From contig NZ_SMRU01000014.1 in NCBI RefSeq assembly GCF_004354015.1, forward strand, positions 1-64,000: a stretch of 64,000 nt of DNA, written 5' to 3'. The position numbers were made by a program, and so were the translations under genes. Source of the DNA: Arthrobacter terricola. Its GTDB lineage: Bacteria; Actinomycetota; Actinomycetes; Actinomycetales; Micrococcaceae. The notes beneath the pieces are model-generated. The model saw only the letters and a program-made list of their open reading frames with translations. It made no database searches and was not told the DNA's origin. Position 1 is the first letter of the stretch; every line of letters begins with the position of its first letter. Below are positions 35,955 through 45,038 of the stretch, one piece after another.

Positions 35955-36122
35955 GTGTCCGCAATCCACTACGTCGTGGGCCTTGCAATCAGGCTAACGG
36001 GCTTGGGCATCCTTGCAGGAGTTGGCGTTTTGAGCCTCCGGCTCCGAAGGCCAGGGAAGGCAAAGATGACTCAACCCGCCTGTTGCGCACCCGCTACAAC
36101 ATGCGTTTGTCCTGCGGCGTAG
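35955..36122 (+). CDS. 55-residue membrane protein with Cys-rich tail, hypothetical
   Basis: Starts at a GTG 7 bp after the previous small gene, with AGG six bases upstream. It has one hydrophobic helix (VGLAIRLTGLGILAGVGVLSL), a basic patch RLRRPGKAK, then PACCAPATTCVCPAA. Four cysteines in the last 15 residues suggest metal binding, acylation or disulfide formation. No family is recognised; coding status is plausible but unproven. Confidence 0.4.
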   Translation: MSAIHYVVGLAIRLTGLGILAGVGVLSLRLRRPGKAKMTQPACCAPATTCVCPAA

Positions 36123-36162
36123 GCACAGCTAGGAACGGGTTGTCACCTTCAGGAACTCGGAC

Positions 36163-36627
36163 CTACCTCGTATCCAGATCCTCAAATACCAGGAACGTCT
36201 GGGTGTCCTGAACGCCGGGCATCGACTGAAGCCGGTCGAAGATGACGCGGCGCAGGTGGATGTTGTCTGTGGCGCGAACCAGGAGGATCACATCGAAGTC
36301 GCCACCCACGAGGGCGATGTGCTGCACCTCGGGAATGAGGCGCAGTTCCTCGCGGAGTTCGCGCCAGGAATGCTGTTGAACCTTGAGGGTGACGTAAGCC
36401 GACGACTTCAGGCCAGCCTTGATGGGATCTACCAGCGCCGTGAACTTGGTGAGGACACCTTCGTTCGTTAGCCGCGAGATTCGTGTGTACGCGTGCGCCC
36501 GGCTGATGTGCACGTTCTCCGCTACTTGGGTCACGGACATGCGCCCGTCCCTGGTCAATTCAGCGATGATGTCCCGGTCTACTTGGTCAAGGGGAACCTC
36601 CACTTGATCCGTTTCGGACTCGGCCAT
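36163..36627 (-). CDS. Lrp/AsnC family regulator of bkd operon
   Basis: 154 residues. The N-terminal helix-turn-helix (VDRDIIAELTRDGRMSVTQVAENVHISRAHAYTRI, in two pieces) is followed by a RAM ligand domain with HIALVGGDFDVILLVRA. GGAGG four bases before the ATG fixes the start. It is divergent from the branched-chain 2-oxoacid dehydrogenase operon; by analogy with BkdR it likely senses a branched-chain amino acid and controls that operon. Confidence 0.9.
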   Translation of the reverse strand: MAESETDQVEVPLDQVDRDIIAELTRDGRMSVTQVAENVHISRAHAYTRISRLTNEGVLTKFTALVDPIKAGLKSSAYVTLKVQQHSWRELREELRLIPEVQHIALVGGDFDVILLVRATDNIHLRRVIFDRLQSMPGVQDTQTFLVFEDLDTR

Positions 36628-36669
36628 CGCGCCTCCAATTCGTCCACAGCTGAGTCCGTTACCCAGCTC

Positions 36670-36694
36670 ACATTTGCAATTTGTCTTTCAATGT
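36670..36694. promoter_or_regulatory. putative AsnC operator
   Basis: ACATT and AATGT arms frame a 15-bp A+T-rich centre (TGCAATTTGTCTTTC) in the 170-bp space between the AsnC gene and the E1 alpha gene. The size and composition fit Lrp-type sites. Confidence 0.45.
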
Positions 36695-36797
36695 AGTGCT
36701 TTCCAGCATAACTTTCCACGATTGCGACCGGGACTGGATACGAAACTTCTCCAAGGAACATACTGGAATCAAATAGTGGAAACAGAAGGACGGACCA

Positions 36798-38030
36798 ATG
36801 ACGATCTCCGCAGACCACAAGGAACAAGGTCTGGCTGACGCTCGGCCGGACGAAATGGATGAGAACGAGCAAGCGTCCGAAGTTCGGCGCAAGTTCGGAA
36901 TCAGCGTGGAAGACTACATGCTGCCGGCCCGCCACCAGATCCAAATGGTGGACCCTTCCGGCGCACTCAACCCGCAAGGCGAACAAGGCGCTGAACCCGG
37001 CCACGAGTACCCGATTCCGGGTGACACCGAACTCATGGCAGCGTATGAACAACTTGTCGTTGGGCGCCGAGTTAACGACCAGAACTCGGCCTTGGTCCGG
37101 CAAGGCCGCATGGCCGTCTATCCGTCCAGCCACGGCCAGGAAGCGTGCCAAGTCGCCGCCGCCCTGTGCCTTCGCGAAGGGGATTGGCTGTTTCCCACCT
37201 ACCGGGACGCCGTCGCTGTCATGTCCCGCGGTGTAGATCCGGTAGAAGCCATGACGATTTTCCGCGGCGACTGGCATGGTGGCTATGACCCCGCCAAGCA
37301 CAAAGTCGGTATCCAGTGCACGCCGCTGACCACCCAGTTGTTGCACGCTGTCGGCGTCGCCCATGCCGCTAAGCTGCGCGGCGAAGACACGGTAGTACTC
37401 GCGATGTGCGGCGACGGTGCAACCAGCGAAGGCGACTTCCATGAAGCCCTTAACTTTGCCGCAGTCTTCCACCTGCCCGTCATCTTCTTCGTCCAAAACA
37501 ACAAGTACGCCATTTCCGTACCGCTGAGCCATCAGTCTGTTGCGCCATCGCTCGCGCACAAGGCAGTCGGGTACGGCATGGCCGGCGAACGCGTTGACGG
37601 GAACGATCTTGTTGCGCTTCTTGCCGTACTGGACCGGGCTGTGAAACTGGCCCGCGAAGGATCCGGCCCGCTCCTGGTCGAAGCCCACACATACCGGATG
37701 CAAGCGCACACCAACGCCGATGACGCCACCCGCTACCGCGAAGACAGCGAAGTCGCAGCATGGATGGCGAAAGACCCGATCACGCGCATGACTGCCTACC
37801 TCGGCGGACGTGGCTTGCTCGATGACGAAGGCTCGGCTCGCATTGCGGCTAAGGCTGAAGGCGTTGCCACCCAGCTTCGCGAAGGTTTGGGGGAGGAAGT
37901 TCCGGTAGATCCGCAGAACCTCTTCCGCTACGTCTTCTCGAAACCTACCCCGCAACTCAAAGAGCAGTCAGCCCTGCTCGCCGACGAACTCGCCCGCGAA
38001 GCATCCAGCCAGAAGGAGGCAGGCAAATGA
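36798..38030 (+). CDS. bkdA: branched-chain 2-oxoacid dehydrogenase E1 alpha
   Basis: 410 residues. It decarboxylates branched-chain 2-oxoacids with thiamine diphosphate. MCGDGATSEGDFHEALNFAA to FFVQNNKYAIS is the ThDP/Mg motif (GDG...NN). HTYRMQAHTNADDATRYR is the E1 alpha phosphorylation-loop region typical of the branched-chain and actinobacterial PDH-like group. AAGGA lies upstream of the ATG. The first 60 residues are acidic and not conserved. The stop overlaps E1 beta (ATGA). Confidence 0.93.
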   Translation: MTISADHKEQGLADARPDEMDENEQASEVRRKFGISVEDYMLPARHQIQMVDPSGALNPQGEQGAEPGHEYPIPGDTELMAAYEQLVVGRRVNDQNSALVRQGRMAVYPSSHGQEACQVAAALCLREGDWLFPTYRDAVAVMSRGVDPVEAMTIFRGDWHGGYDPAKHKVGIQCTPLTTQLLHAVGVAHAAKLRGEDTVVLAMCGDGATSEGDFHEALNFAAVFHLPVIFFVQNNKYAISVPLSHQSVAPSLAHKAVGYGMAGERVDGNDLVALLAVLDRAVKLAREGSGPLLVEAHTYRMQAHTNADDATRYREDSEVAAWMAKDPITRMTAYLGGRGLLDDEGSARIAAKAEGVATQLREGLGEEVPVDPQNLFRYVFSKPTPQLKEQSALLADELAREASSQKEAGK

Positions 38031-39154
38031 GCCCGGCCGTCAGCACATCCTCCGAGGCCACCGAGACTGCAGCCACCGGCGACGTCAGCTCTGCAACCGC
38101 AAGCGCAGCAGCCAGCGCGGCGGCAGTAGCCGAAGCCTCCGGCCCCCAGACCATCACAATGGCCAAGGCCCTCAACACTGCGATGGCCGACGCCATGGAA
38201 GCCGACTCCTCGGTATTGGTATTCGGTGAAGACGTGGGCCGCTTGGGTGGCGTCTTCAGAATCACCGACGGCCTCATGGCCACCTTCGGCGAACAGCGCT
38301 GCTTCGACACCCCGCTGGCGGAGTCCGGAATTGTCGGCATGGCGGTCGGCATGGCCATGAATGGAATGCGTCCCGTCATTGAAATGCAGTTCGACGCTTT
38401 TGCTTACCCGGCCTTTGAACAGATCGTCAGCCACGTAGCCAAGATGCACAACCGCACCAGGGGCACGGTCAAACTGCCCATGGTCATCCGTGTTCCCTAC
38501 GCCGGTGGGATTGGCGGGGTGGAGCACCACTGCGACTCTTCGGAGTCCTACTACGCCCACACCGCCGGCCTCAAGGTTTACACTCCAGCCACCGTGGCGG
38601 ACGGCTACCGCATGCTCCGCGAAGCCATCGACTCCGACGACCCCGTCATGTTCATGGAACCCAAGAAGCTCTACTGGTCCAAGGATCAGGTGGACCTGGA
38701 TGCCCTTCGTGCCGAGCACGCCGCCCACGTTTCCGCCGGTTCGAGCAGCGAGGGGCGTGCCGCCGTCGCACGCCAAGGCACCGACGCGACGCTCATCGCT
38801 TACGGACCGTCAGTCCCGACCGCGCTTGCCGCCGCGGCCGCAGCTGCTGAGGAAGGCCGCTCGCTCGAGGTGATCGACGTCCGCTCGATCGTGCCGTTCG
38901 ACGACGAAACGGTCTCGGCGTCCGTGCGTAAGACGGGACGCGCCGTCGTGATCGCCGAAGCGCATGGCTTCGCCTCGGTGTCCTCCGAAATCGTTGCCCG
39001 TGTGCAGGAGCGCTGCTTCCACTACTTGGCTGCGCCGATCCGCCGGGTCACCGGCTTCGATGTTCCATACCCGGCTCCGAAGCTGGAGCACTACTACCTT
39101 CCGAGCGTCGACCGTATCCTCGACGCCGTTGACGACCTTCAGTGGGAGAACTGA
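38027..39154 (+). CDS. bkdB: branched-chain 2-oxoacid dehydrogenase E1 beta
   Basis: 375 residues. TMAKALNTAMADAMEADSSV, VFGEDVGRLGGVFR, DTPLAESGIVGMAVGMA and RVPYAGGIGGVEHHCDSSE are E1 beta signatures that complete the ThDP site of the alpha2beta2 component. About 40 low-complexity Ala/Ser/Thr residues precede the domain, an unusual tail. The ATG overlaps the E1 alpha stop. Confidence 0.94.
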   Translation: MSPAVSTSSEATETAATGDVSSATASAAASAAAVAEASGPQTITMAKALNTAMADAMEADSSVLVFGEDVGRLGGVFRITDGLMATFGEQRCFDTPLAESGIVGMAVGMAMNGMRPVIEMQFDAFAYPAFEQIVSHVAKMHNRTRGTVKLPMVIRVPYAGGIGGVEHHCDSSESYYAHTAGLKVYTPATVADGYRMLREAIDSDDPVMFMEPKKLYWSKDQVDLDALRAEHAAHVSAGSSSEGRAAVARQGTDATLIAYGPSVPTALAAAAAAAEEGRSLEVIDVRSIVPFDDETVSASVRKTGRAVVIAEAHGFASVSSEIVARVQERCFHYLAAPIRRVTGFDVPYPAPKLEHYYLPSVDRILDAVDDLQWEN

Positions 39155-39156
39155 CT

Positions 39157-40617
39157 ATGAGCGCAGATTTGCAGGTATTCCTCCTTCCGGACCTGGGCGA
39201 GGGACTCACTGAAGCCGAGCTCGTGAACTGGCTTGTGGCAGTCGGCGACGAGATCCGGGTGGATCAGCCGATCGCCGAAGTGGAAACCGCGAAATCCATG
39301 GTGGAAGTGCCGTCGCCCTATGCTGGCATCGTCGCCGAGCTGCACGGTGAGGCCGGACAAACCCTCGACGTTGGCAAGCCGCTGATCTCGGTGGCTCGGG
39401 TGGGTGCTCTGGTTCCGGCTGGGTCCTCTTCTCCTGAAGCCGAGTTGCCGGCCGATACACAGGCAGCCGCCGCCCCGGCCCCCGCGCCATCTGCAGCTTC
39501 GGTGGAAGCGGAGGCGTACAGGACCGAGGAGAAGGCAGGGTCCGGGAATGTCCTCATTGGCTACGGAACCTCCGGTAGTGGTGAGGCTCGGCGCACCCGG
39601 CAGCGGAAGGTTACTGCTTCTGCCGTGGCTGTGGCAGCGACTCCTGATTTTGCCGATTTGTCCCTGGCTCGGACGCGGATTCCGGGGAAGCTCTCAGCGG
39701 TAATTTCTCCACTGGTCCGGAAAATGGCACGGGACCATGGCGTCTCCCTCGATACTGTGGCTGGCTCGGGGGAGAGCGGCCTCATTCTTCGCCGCGATGT
39801 CGAGGCCGCTATCGCCGAACCGGCGGCGGCGCCGGTGCCACCGCGCCCGGAGGTTGCATCCCGAACCGAAGATTCGACGCTCGACGTAAGAACCGGCTTG
39901 GCTGTCGCATCCCGTACGCCTGTCCGCGGCGTGCGGAAGGCTGTTGCAGCGAACATGACCCGCAGCCGGTCGGAGATCCCCGAGGCGACGGTTTGGGTAG
40001 ATGTGGATGCTACTGCTCTTTTGGACATGCGCGCTGAACTCAAGAAGAAGGACGCCCAAGCGACTCCCGGCCTGCTTGCTTTCATTGCTCGTTTTGTCAC
40101 GGCCGGGCTAAAAAAATTCCCGGAGCTGAACACTCGATTCGTCACCACTGAGGACGCTGCCGGCGGAGAGTCGCAGGAGATCGTAGCCTTCGACGGAGTC
40201 AATCTCGGTTTTGCCGCGCAGACAGACCGTGGGCTCGTTGTTCCGTCGGTTCGGAACGCTCACTTGATGAGCGCAAGGGAACTGGACGCGGAAATCCGCC
40301 GGCTTACCGCCGTCGCACGCGACGGAAAAGCTACACCCACGGAATTGGCCAGCGGAACGTTCACCCTGAACAACTACGGAGTGTTCGGAGTTGACGGTTC
40401 GGCGGCGATCATCAACTACCCTGAGGTCGCGATGCTCGGCCTCGGCCGAATCATCGATAAGCCGTGGGTGGTCGATGGTCAGTTGGCCGTCCGTAAGGTG
40501 ACTGAGCTGACGTTGGCGTTCGACCACAGGGTGTGCGACGGCGAGACCGCCGCAGGATTCCTCAGGTACGTAGCGGATGCGATCGAGAACCCGGGGACAG
40601 CGTTGGCGGATTTGTGA
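39157..40617 (+). CDS. bkdC: dihydrolipoyl acyltransferase E2 of branched-chain complex
   Basis: 486 residues. One lipoyl domain with lipoyl-lysine K46 (VETAKSMVEV), an Ala/Pro linker, a peripheral-subunit-binding domain (SPLVRKMARDHGVSLDTVAGSGESG) and a catalytic domain ending in FDHRVCDGETAAGF with active-site His near 457. It transfers the acyl group to CoA. It starts 3 bp after the E1 beta stop. No E3 gene is in the operon, so a shared lipoamide dehydrogenase elsewhere is expected. Confidence 0.94.
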   Translation: MSADLQVFLLPDLGEGLTEAELVNWLVAVGDEIRVDQPIAEVETAKSMVEVPSPYAGIVAELHGEAGQTLDVGKPLISVARVGALVPAGSSSPEAELPADTQAAAAPAPAPSAASVEAEAYRTEEKAGSGNVLIGYGTSGSGEARRTRQRKVTASAVAVAATPDFADLSLARTRIPGKLSAVISPLVRKMARDHGVSLDTVAGSGESGLILRRDVEAAIAEPAAAPVPPRPEVASRTEDSTLDVRTGLAVASRTPVRGVRKAVAANMTRSRSEIPEATVWVDVDATALLDMRAELKKKDAQATPGLLAFIARFVTAGLKKFPELNTRFVTTEDAAGGESQEIVAFDGVNLGFAAQTDRGLVVPSVRNAHLMSARELDAEIRRLTAVARDGKATPTELASGTFTLNNYGVFGVDGSAAIINYPEVAMLGLGRIIDKPWVVDGQLAVRKVTELTLAFDHRVCDGETAAGFLRYVADAIENPGTALADL

Positions 40618-40651
40618 CGCGTCCGGCATTCCTGCTCGCCAAACGCGAACC

Positions 40652-42478
40652 TCACACCCAAGTTGGCTTGTCGGCCACCATAAGTCGGTGCCCGTAGGGT
40701 TCAGGGTTATTGCCCCAGGATCGCCACATGACTCTGCCCGCAAGATCCGGGCCGACAATGCCTGATCCCTCAGTTCCGGTGACCGCGGTTGGAATCTTTG
40801 AAAGCAGATGCCACGAGGCTCCGCTATCTCCGGTTCCCACTATGTAAACCGAGTTACTTCCGGATGTTCGGTCCACGATGGCCACGATGGCTTCGTCGCC
40901 ATCGTGAACGTACGGTGCGCGCCCATAGGTGAATGGCGCCCGCTCACCGGCAACGGATGCCCATGCTACGCGGGGTGTTGTCCCGTCTGAGCTGTTGAGG
41001 GTCCAAATACCGGCGGCAAACGTCCCCCTGTCCGGCGTAACTGCCAGTCTGTCGGCAAACGGTATGATCAAGGTCGGTTGTTGGTAAGCCGAGTCCGCCT
41101 GATAAAGAGGGTCCGTTGTGGGTATGGGAACGTTCGTCCAGGAGATTCCCCAGTCATCAGAGAACGCCCACATTGAATTGTCATTATCCCCTTGAGACGA
41201 CCAAATTCGGTTACGGAATTGGTCATATTCCGTGCCGTGGAAGTGCGCGTTTTTCTTGTGATCCACGTTCTTTGCTGTTTTGATGTTGGACCATGTCAGC
41301 CCACCATCTCTTGACATCCACAGAGAATGGACGGGCTGGGGAATATCGGTTGAGTACTCGCCAACGAGTAGGATAGTTTTCCCGTCTGGACCTGGTTTCG
41401 GATGAGAGATAGAGAGTTCGTCTGTCCCATTGATCTTTCTGACCTTTGTGAAACCTGCAGTCGCGGAAGTCGAGAACCATATTGATCCCCAGTTCCCCGG
41501 CTTGGTCACATCGCTGCTTGTGATCACAACAAAGCCTGCAGTCGTCCTGCCTGTCCATAAAACATATTCACCCTCGTCCACGAGGTGGCCGAAGTTCTGG
41601 CCCAGCTGCAGTGTAATTCCGCCGTCGGTCGTCCAAGCAAGCGTCCGGTAGCCAGTGGCTGGCGTCGTGGGGTCATCAGTGTGGCCGTAGATGGCTCCGT
41701 CAATGCCGACGCTATGGGGGTAGAAACCGCGATCGAGGCCGCGCCACGAGAGAGGGCTTGCCGGTAGTCGAGGGGCTGTCGAGGTGGTTTTTACCACAAT
41801 TCTGGGGGCCTCAATGGCCGCGGTCACCGTCGTCGAGCCCTGTTTTGGGAAAGCAGTCGGCAACGCTCCACTGACACCCGAGGTTTTGAATCCGAAGGCC
41901 TTCACCGGGACACCTGCTGCCGCCGCTACATCAGAAACGCCGGACCTCATTGCTAGAACCCCCGGCGGAGACCAATCTGGGCCCAAGGTCCGAATAATTG
42001 GTTGTTTCGATGGGGAAACCTGGACGACTCCGCCGATCCAGTAAAGTCCGGGTTCGAGCGTCAATGCCGATTGGCCGCGCCCGAGAGTCGAACCAATATC
42101 AGCGGCAAGGTCCCCCGAGTCGTACATAAGGGTGCTCGGGTAGAAGCTTCCGGAATCCGCATATATTCCAATCCGAAACTTAGCGCCGGGTTGCCCTCCA
42201 GTAATGAATTCGCAAACCACTTCTTGCAAAGTGGTGGTCGACTCGATTTCCCACGGAACCACGGTCAGGGTTGTGTTCGCTAAAGAGTTGCCGACTGGGT
42301 TTCCTGCCCGAAGCTCCGAGTCGGCGGCAAGTGCCAACAGTGTTGTTGCCCCAATCGCGGCGCCGATACGAAGGAAAGTCTTCCGTCCCAGGCCTACGTT
42401 ATTGTCGTCTCTAGCAGGGCGAATCAAGCCTCGCAACACAGTCACAGACCGTAGTATTGCATGACGCTCGATCAACAA
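40652..42478 (-). CDS. exported protein with sialidase-like (BNR) propeller
   Basis: 608 residues. An N-terminal RKTFLRIGAAIGATTLLALAA stretch is a Sec/Tat-like export signal with a single Arg-Lys pair. Residues about 65-165 form a beta-rich region (AKFRIGIYADSG, LEPGLYWIGGVVQVS) of a type found in phage tail and surface proteins. The second half holds Asp-box-like repeats (SRDGGLTWSN, SDDWGISWTN, GDSGASWHL) of a sialidase-type beta-propeller. Glycan hydrolase or binding activity is possible, but no catalytic set is proven. The first codon is uncertain (TTG 42478 or a later GTG). Confidence 0.65.
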   Translation of the reverse strand: MLIERHAILRSVTVLRGLIRPARDDNNVGLGRKTFLRIGAAIGATTLLALAADSELRAGNPVGNSLANTTLTVVPWEIESTTTLQEVVCEFITGGQPGAKFRIGIYADSGSFYPSTLMYDSGDLAADIGSTLGRGQSALTLEPGLYWIGGVVQVSPSKQPIIRTLGPDWSPPGVLAMRSGVSDVAAAAGVPVKAFGFKTSGVSGALPTAFPKQGSTTVTAAIEAPRIVVKTTSTAPRLPASPLSWRGLDRGFYPHSVGIDGAIYGHTDDPTTPATGYRTLAWTTDGGITLQLGQNFGHLVDEGEYVLWTGRTTAGFVVITSSDVTKPGNWGSIWFSTSATAGFTKVRKINGTDELSISHPKPGPDGKTILLVGEYSTDIPQPVHSLWMSRDGGLTWSNIKTAKNVDHKKNAHFHGTEYDQFRNRIWSSQGDNDNSMWAFSDDWGISWTNVPIPTTDPLYQADSAYQQPTLIIPFADRLAVTPDRGTFAAGIWTLNSSDGTTPRVAWASVAGERAPFTYGRAPYVHDGDEAIVAIVDRTSGSNSVYIVGTGDSGASWHLLSKIPTAVTGTEGSGIVGPDLAGRVMWRSWGNNPEPYGHRLMVADKPTWV

Positions 42479-42603
42479 TCGACTTACGACACTTTTAGAA
42501 TCGAGCCGAATGGTTGACTGCTAGATCACACCCAGTCGATGCCGCAGCTGATAGTAAGGTCTTAGTATCGGCGGTTGGTTTCGACAGCGCTGATTATAAC
42601 ACA

Positions 42604-42765
42604 TTACTCTAACTTTTCTGATGGACTTAGCGCCGCAGTTCTCGCCGCCTCGAGGTCCTGTCCCAGTTCGTAGTTCTGCTGCCTAAGAGCATTGTTTTCT
42701 TGCATTAGGGACGTGACCTGAATGTGCAGATCGGAGATTAGGGAGAGTATTGCCGTGGGATTCAT
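42604..42765 (-). CDS. 53-residue coiled-coil protein
   Basis: A short gene whose ATG overlaps the stop of the exported tail-fibre-like gene (ATGA), so it is translated from the same message. The sequence LISDLHIQVTSLMQENNALR and on through QNYELGQDLEAAR shows a clear heptad pattern of a parallel coiled coil, with a polar tail. No family is recognised. It may trimerise or chaperone the upstream protein. Confidence 0.65.
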   Translation of the reverse strand: MNPTAILSLISDLHIQVTSLMQENNALRQQNYELGQDLEAARTAALSPSEKLE

Positions 42766-44387
42766 GCTATTGCCGTCCATGTGTTGGCCGCCGTAGCGAC
42801 ATAGATTCGTTGGTTCGCGATGAGAGGCGTATCTTTTCGGTAGTAGTAGTCCCCGGCTACGGAAGCGGAGATGTTCGGCGCGCCGTTTCCGGAGTATATT
42901 GCCGAGCCGAGGCCAGCGGTCGTACCGGGAGTAACGGCTCCGGTCGCACCATTCATTGAGGCGAGAGTCGTAGCGGAACCGTTCGCAGCGAAAAAGCTCG
43001 TGCCTTGAGTGACCAAGTTTCCCTGGGCATTGACGCGGACGCGAAGATTGGATCCACTGTCAAACCATTCCGTAAGGTTCTTCGCCTGCCCTTTCTGAGC
43101 ATTGATGCGCAGAGCGGTGGTGTTTGGCGTTTTGGGGTCGAGCATGAGTTGACCGTTGGTAGTTGCGGTTGATCCCGACGCAATGACAGCTCCGGTGATG
43201 GTCGTTCCAGAAAATGCCGTGTAGGTGACAATGGTTCTGTTCGGCGAGTCCAACATGAACGTGCCGCCGGCGGCCGGTAGGGATGCCCCGCCGCTAACGA
43301 TCAGTGTCTGCGGCGTTGTAGTAAGTAAATATGTGCCAACGAGCGCTCCGTAGGTTGTAGTGGGTTGCCCAACCTGAACCAGCGACGTCGATCCGTCAGT
43401 GTCTCCACCATATTTTGCTTTGAACGCTGTGCCGGCTGATCGACCAACGCTGAGTTGGGTCTCGGAATTGGCTGGGTCGACGACGTACATTCCGAAGGCA
43501 TTCGAAGCGCCAGAGCCGACCTGCTGCCAGTAGGCCACATACTTATCGATGGTGCCTGTGGCGCCTGGATCCGTTTGGGTGGAGGTCTTGAAACCAAAGC
43601 CGGACGCGACGTGCGCTTTGCCGAGGACGTTCAATCGGGATCCCATGCCGCCCACGGGTGCGGTATCGCCAGTAACTGCCTGGACGGACCCTTCAATCCG
43701 AACGTTTGCTTCCCAGCTGACGACTGGCTTTGTTTGCACCCAGCCAATATTGCCGTCGTCTTTGAGATAGGTTGAAGACGAACCGCCTTCTGCGCTGTCA
43801 TCTGTGGTTGGGCCGTAATAGAGCGTGTTTCCGAACAGGCCCTGGGTTGTCTTTAACACCGGGCTTCCTGGAGCGCCGAATCCGAACCTCTTGTACCAAC
43901 CGACGCCGCCCGCAATTCCGGATGGCGCCCCCGTGCCAGCGAACCCCATACTTCCGGCATCTCCAAATATTGGGGTCGCAGGATATGTTCCAGAGACGTC
44001 CTGCACCTGATACAGCCCAGTGCCGGACGCAACCACTGAAACATATGTTGGACTCAGTTTCCAGTCGGTCGACGTATAGCTCGCTGCGGAGGTAAATTTT
44101 GTCTTTGCTGTGACGATGTCACCGTTCGGATTTAGGACGGCTGCACCTGCGGAGTAGGCAGTGTCGGGCTGCCATTTAGGAACATATATGGCGGACAGGT
44201 CACCGAGGCTGAGCGCACCAGGCGCAGTGCCGAGTTGGGCCGCTTCGGCGGGGCTTCCATCCAGACTTGATAGCGTGAGGACGCCAGTTGCAGCGGTTGC
44301 CAGAGCCCCAAGTCTAAATAGACCTCTGCGTTCGACACCTCGGCCGTCCGTCAGGGGCGTCTCTTCTACCCCAGATTCCTTACACAT
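42762..44387 (-). CDS. Tat-exported tail-fibre-like protein
   Basis: 541 residues. ERRGLFRLGALATAATGVLTL is a twin-arginine signal, cut probably after SPAEAA. A carbohydrate-binding-like segment follows (WQPDTAYSAGAAVLNPNGDI, then TDWKLS), as in phage tail proteins and chitin-binding modules. The long middle is Gly/Ser/Thr-rich beta structure. The end (SVAGDYYYRKDTP to IYVATAANTWTAI) resembles tail-fibre or tail-spike C-termini. It lies beyond the polysaccharide and bkd loci and may bind or process the capsule. No phage structural genes are nearby, so this is not a prophage remnant in any obvious sense. Confidence 0.65.
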   Translation of the reverse strand: MCKESGVEETPLTDGRGVERRGLFRLGALATAATGVLTLSSLDGSPAEAAQLGTAPGALSLGDLSAIYVPKWQPDTAYSAGAAVLNPNGDIVTAKTKFTSAASYTSTDWKLSPTYVSVVASGTGLYQVQDVSGTYPATPIFGDAGSMGFAGTGAPSGIAGGVGWYKRFGFGAPGSPVLKTTQGLFGNTLYYGPTTDDSAEGGSSSTYLKDDGNIGWVQTKPVVSWEANVRIEGSVQAVTGDTAPVGGMGSRLNVLGKAHVASGFGFKTSTQTDPGATGTIDKYVAYWQQVGSGASNAFGMYVVDPANSETQLSVGRSAGTAFKAKYGGDTDGSTSLVQVGQPTTTYGALVGTYLLTTTPQTLIVSGGASLPAAGGTFMLDSPNRTIVTYTAFSGTTITGAVIASGSTATTNGQLMLDPKTPNTTALRINAQKGQAKNLTEWFDSGSNLRVRVNAQGNLVTQGTSFFAANGSATTLASMNGATGAVTPGTTAGLGSAIYSGNGAPNISASVAGDYYYRKDTPLIANQRIYVATAANTWTAIA

Positions 44388-45038
44388 GGTTCACCACCAA
44401 ATCCCAGAAGACATCACAAGACCGGTTGATTAGCCAGGCTGGTTGCTGTGGCACTCGCCCTAGCAGTCGAGGGTTCCTTCCGGATCCTCACTGGTTAATC
44501 AGTACGTGTAGAACGCTAAATGTCTGGAAGTGCCTAAACCACAGTAGGTAGTACGCGACTTTTCGCCCTCGGTACTTGCTCGCTGGCACTTAGGTACGCA
44601 CTTTCGTACCCCGCCAATTTCCTCCTTACTCGCCGATGCGCTAATTAATCCAAGCAATTGTCGATCAGTGTGGCCGGGCCGTGCGAGTGGTGGATCGAGC
44701 CTAGACGCCCGTAATGACCGGCAACTATCGAGGTGTCGGCGAAGCAAGGCTCATGAGTTCGGGCTAGTCGGGCCGAAAGTCAGGTCTGGAACCAAGTACC
44801 CAAAACCTTATGTTGGCGACAAAAGGAAAGACGTTGGAATTAAGGGAACCTTAGAGAAAAGCTTGCATTTTCCAGGGGCTATCACCGGCGATTTGATGGT
44901 GTGGTGAGTCGAATTCCTTGCCTGAGGAAATCATCAGCCTGCTTTGTAATTGATTATTTGTCTATTTTGAGAGAACCCGATGAACCCGACAGGGATCGAC
45001 CTTCCCGCCGTCGCCATGGACTCGGCGCATCCCCAACC
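44388..45038. other. 650-bp intergenic region
   Basis: No convincing gene. An inverted repeat GGTACG-CACTTT-CGTACC (44593-44610) lies 206 bp before the tail-fibre-like gene start and may be an operator. The stretch 44480-44900 is A+T-richer than its surroundings, consistent with a promoter region or old rearranged DNA. Confidence 0.4.

Noticed and set aside
36579..37955. 458-codon minus-strand open frame opposite the E1 alpha gene
   Set aside because: Antisense to a clear dehydrogenase gene and overlapping the AsnC promoter region.
42762..44387. prophage tail remnant
   Set aside because: The protein carries a Tat signal and there are no capsid, terminase or other tail genes; it is better explained as a cell-surface protein.
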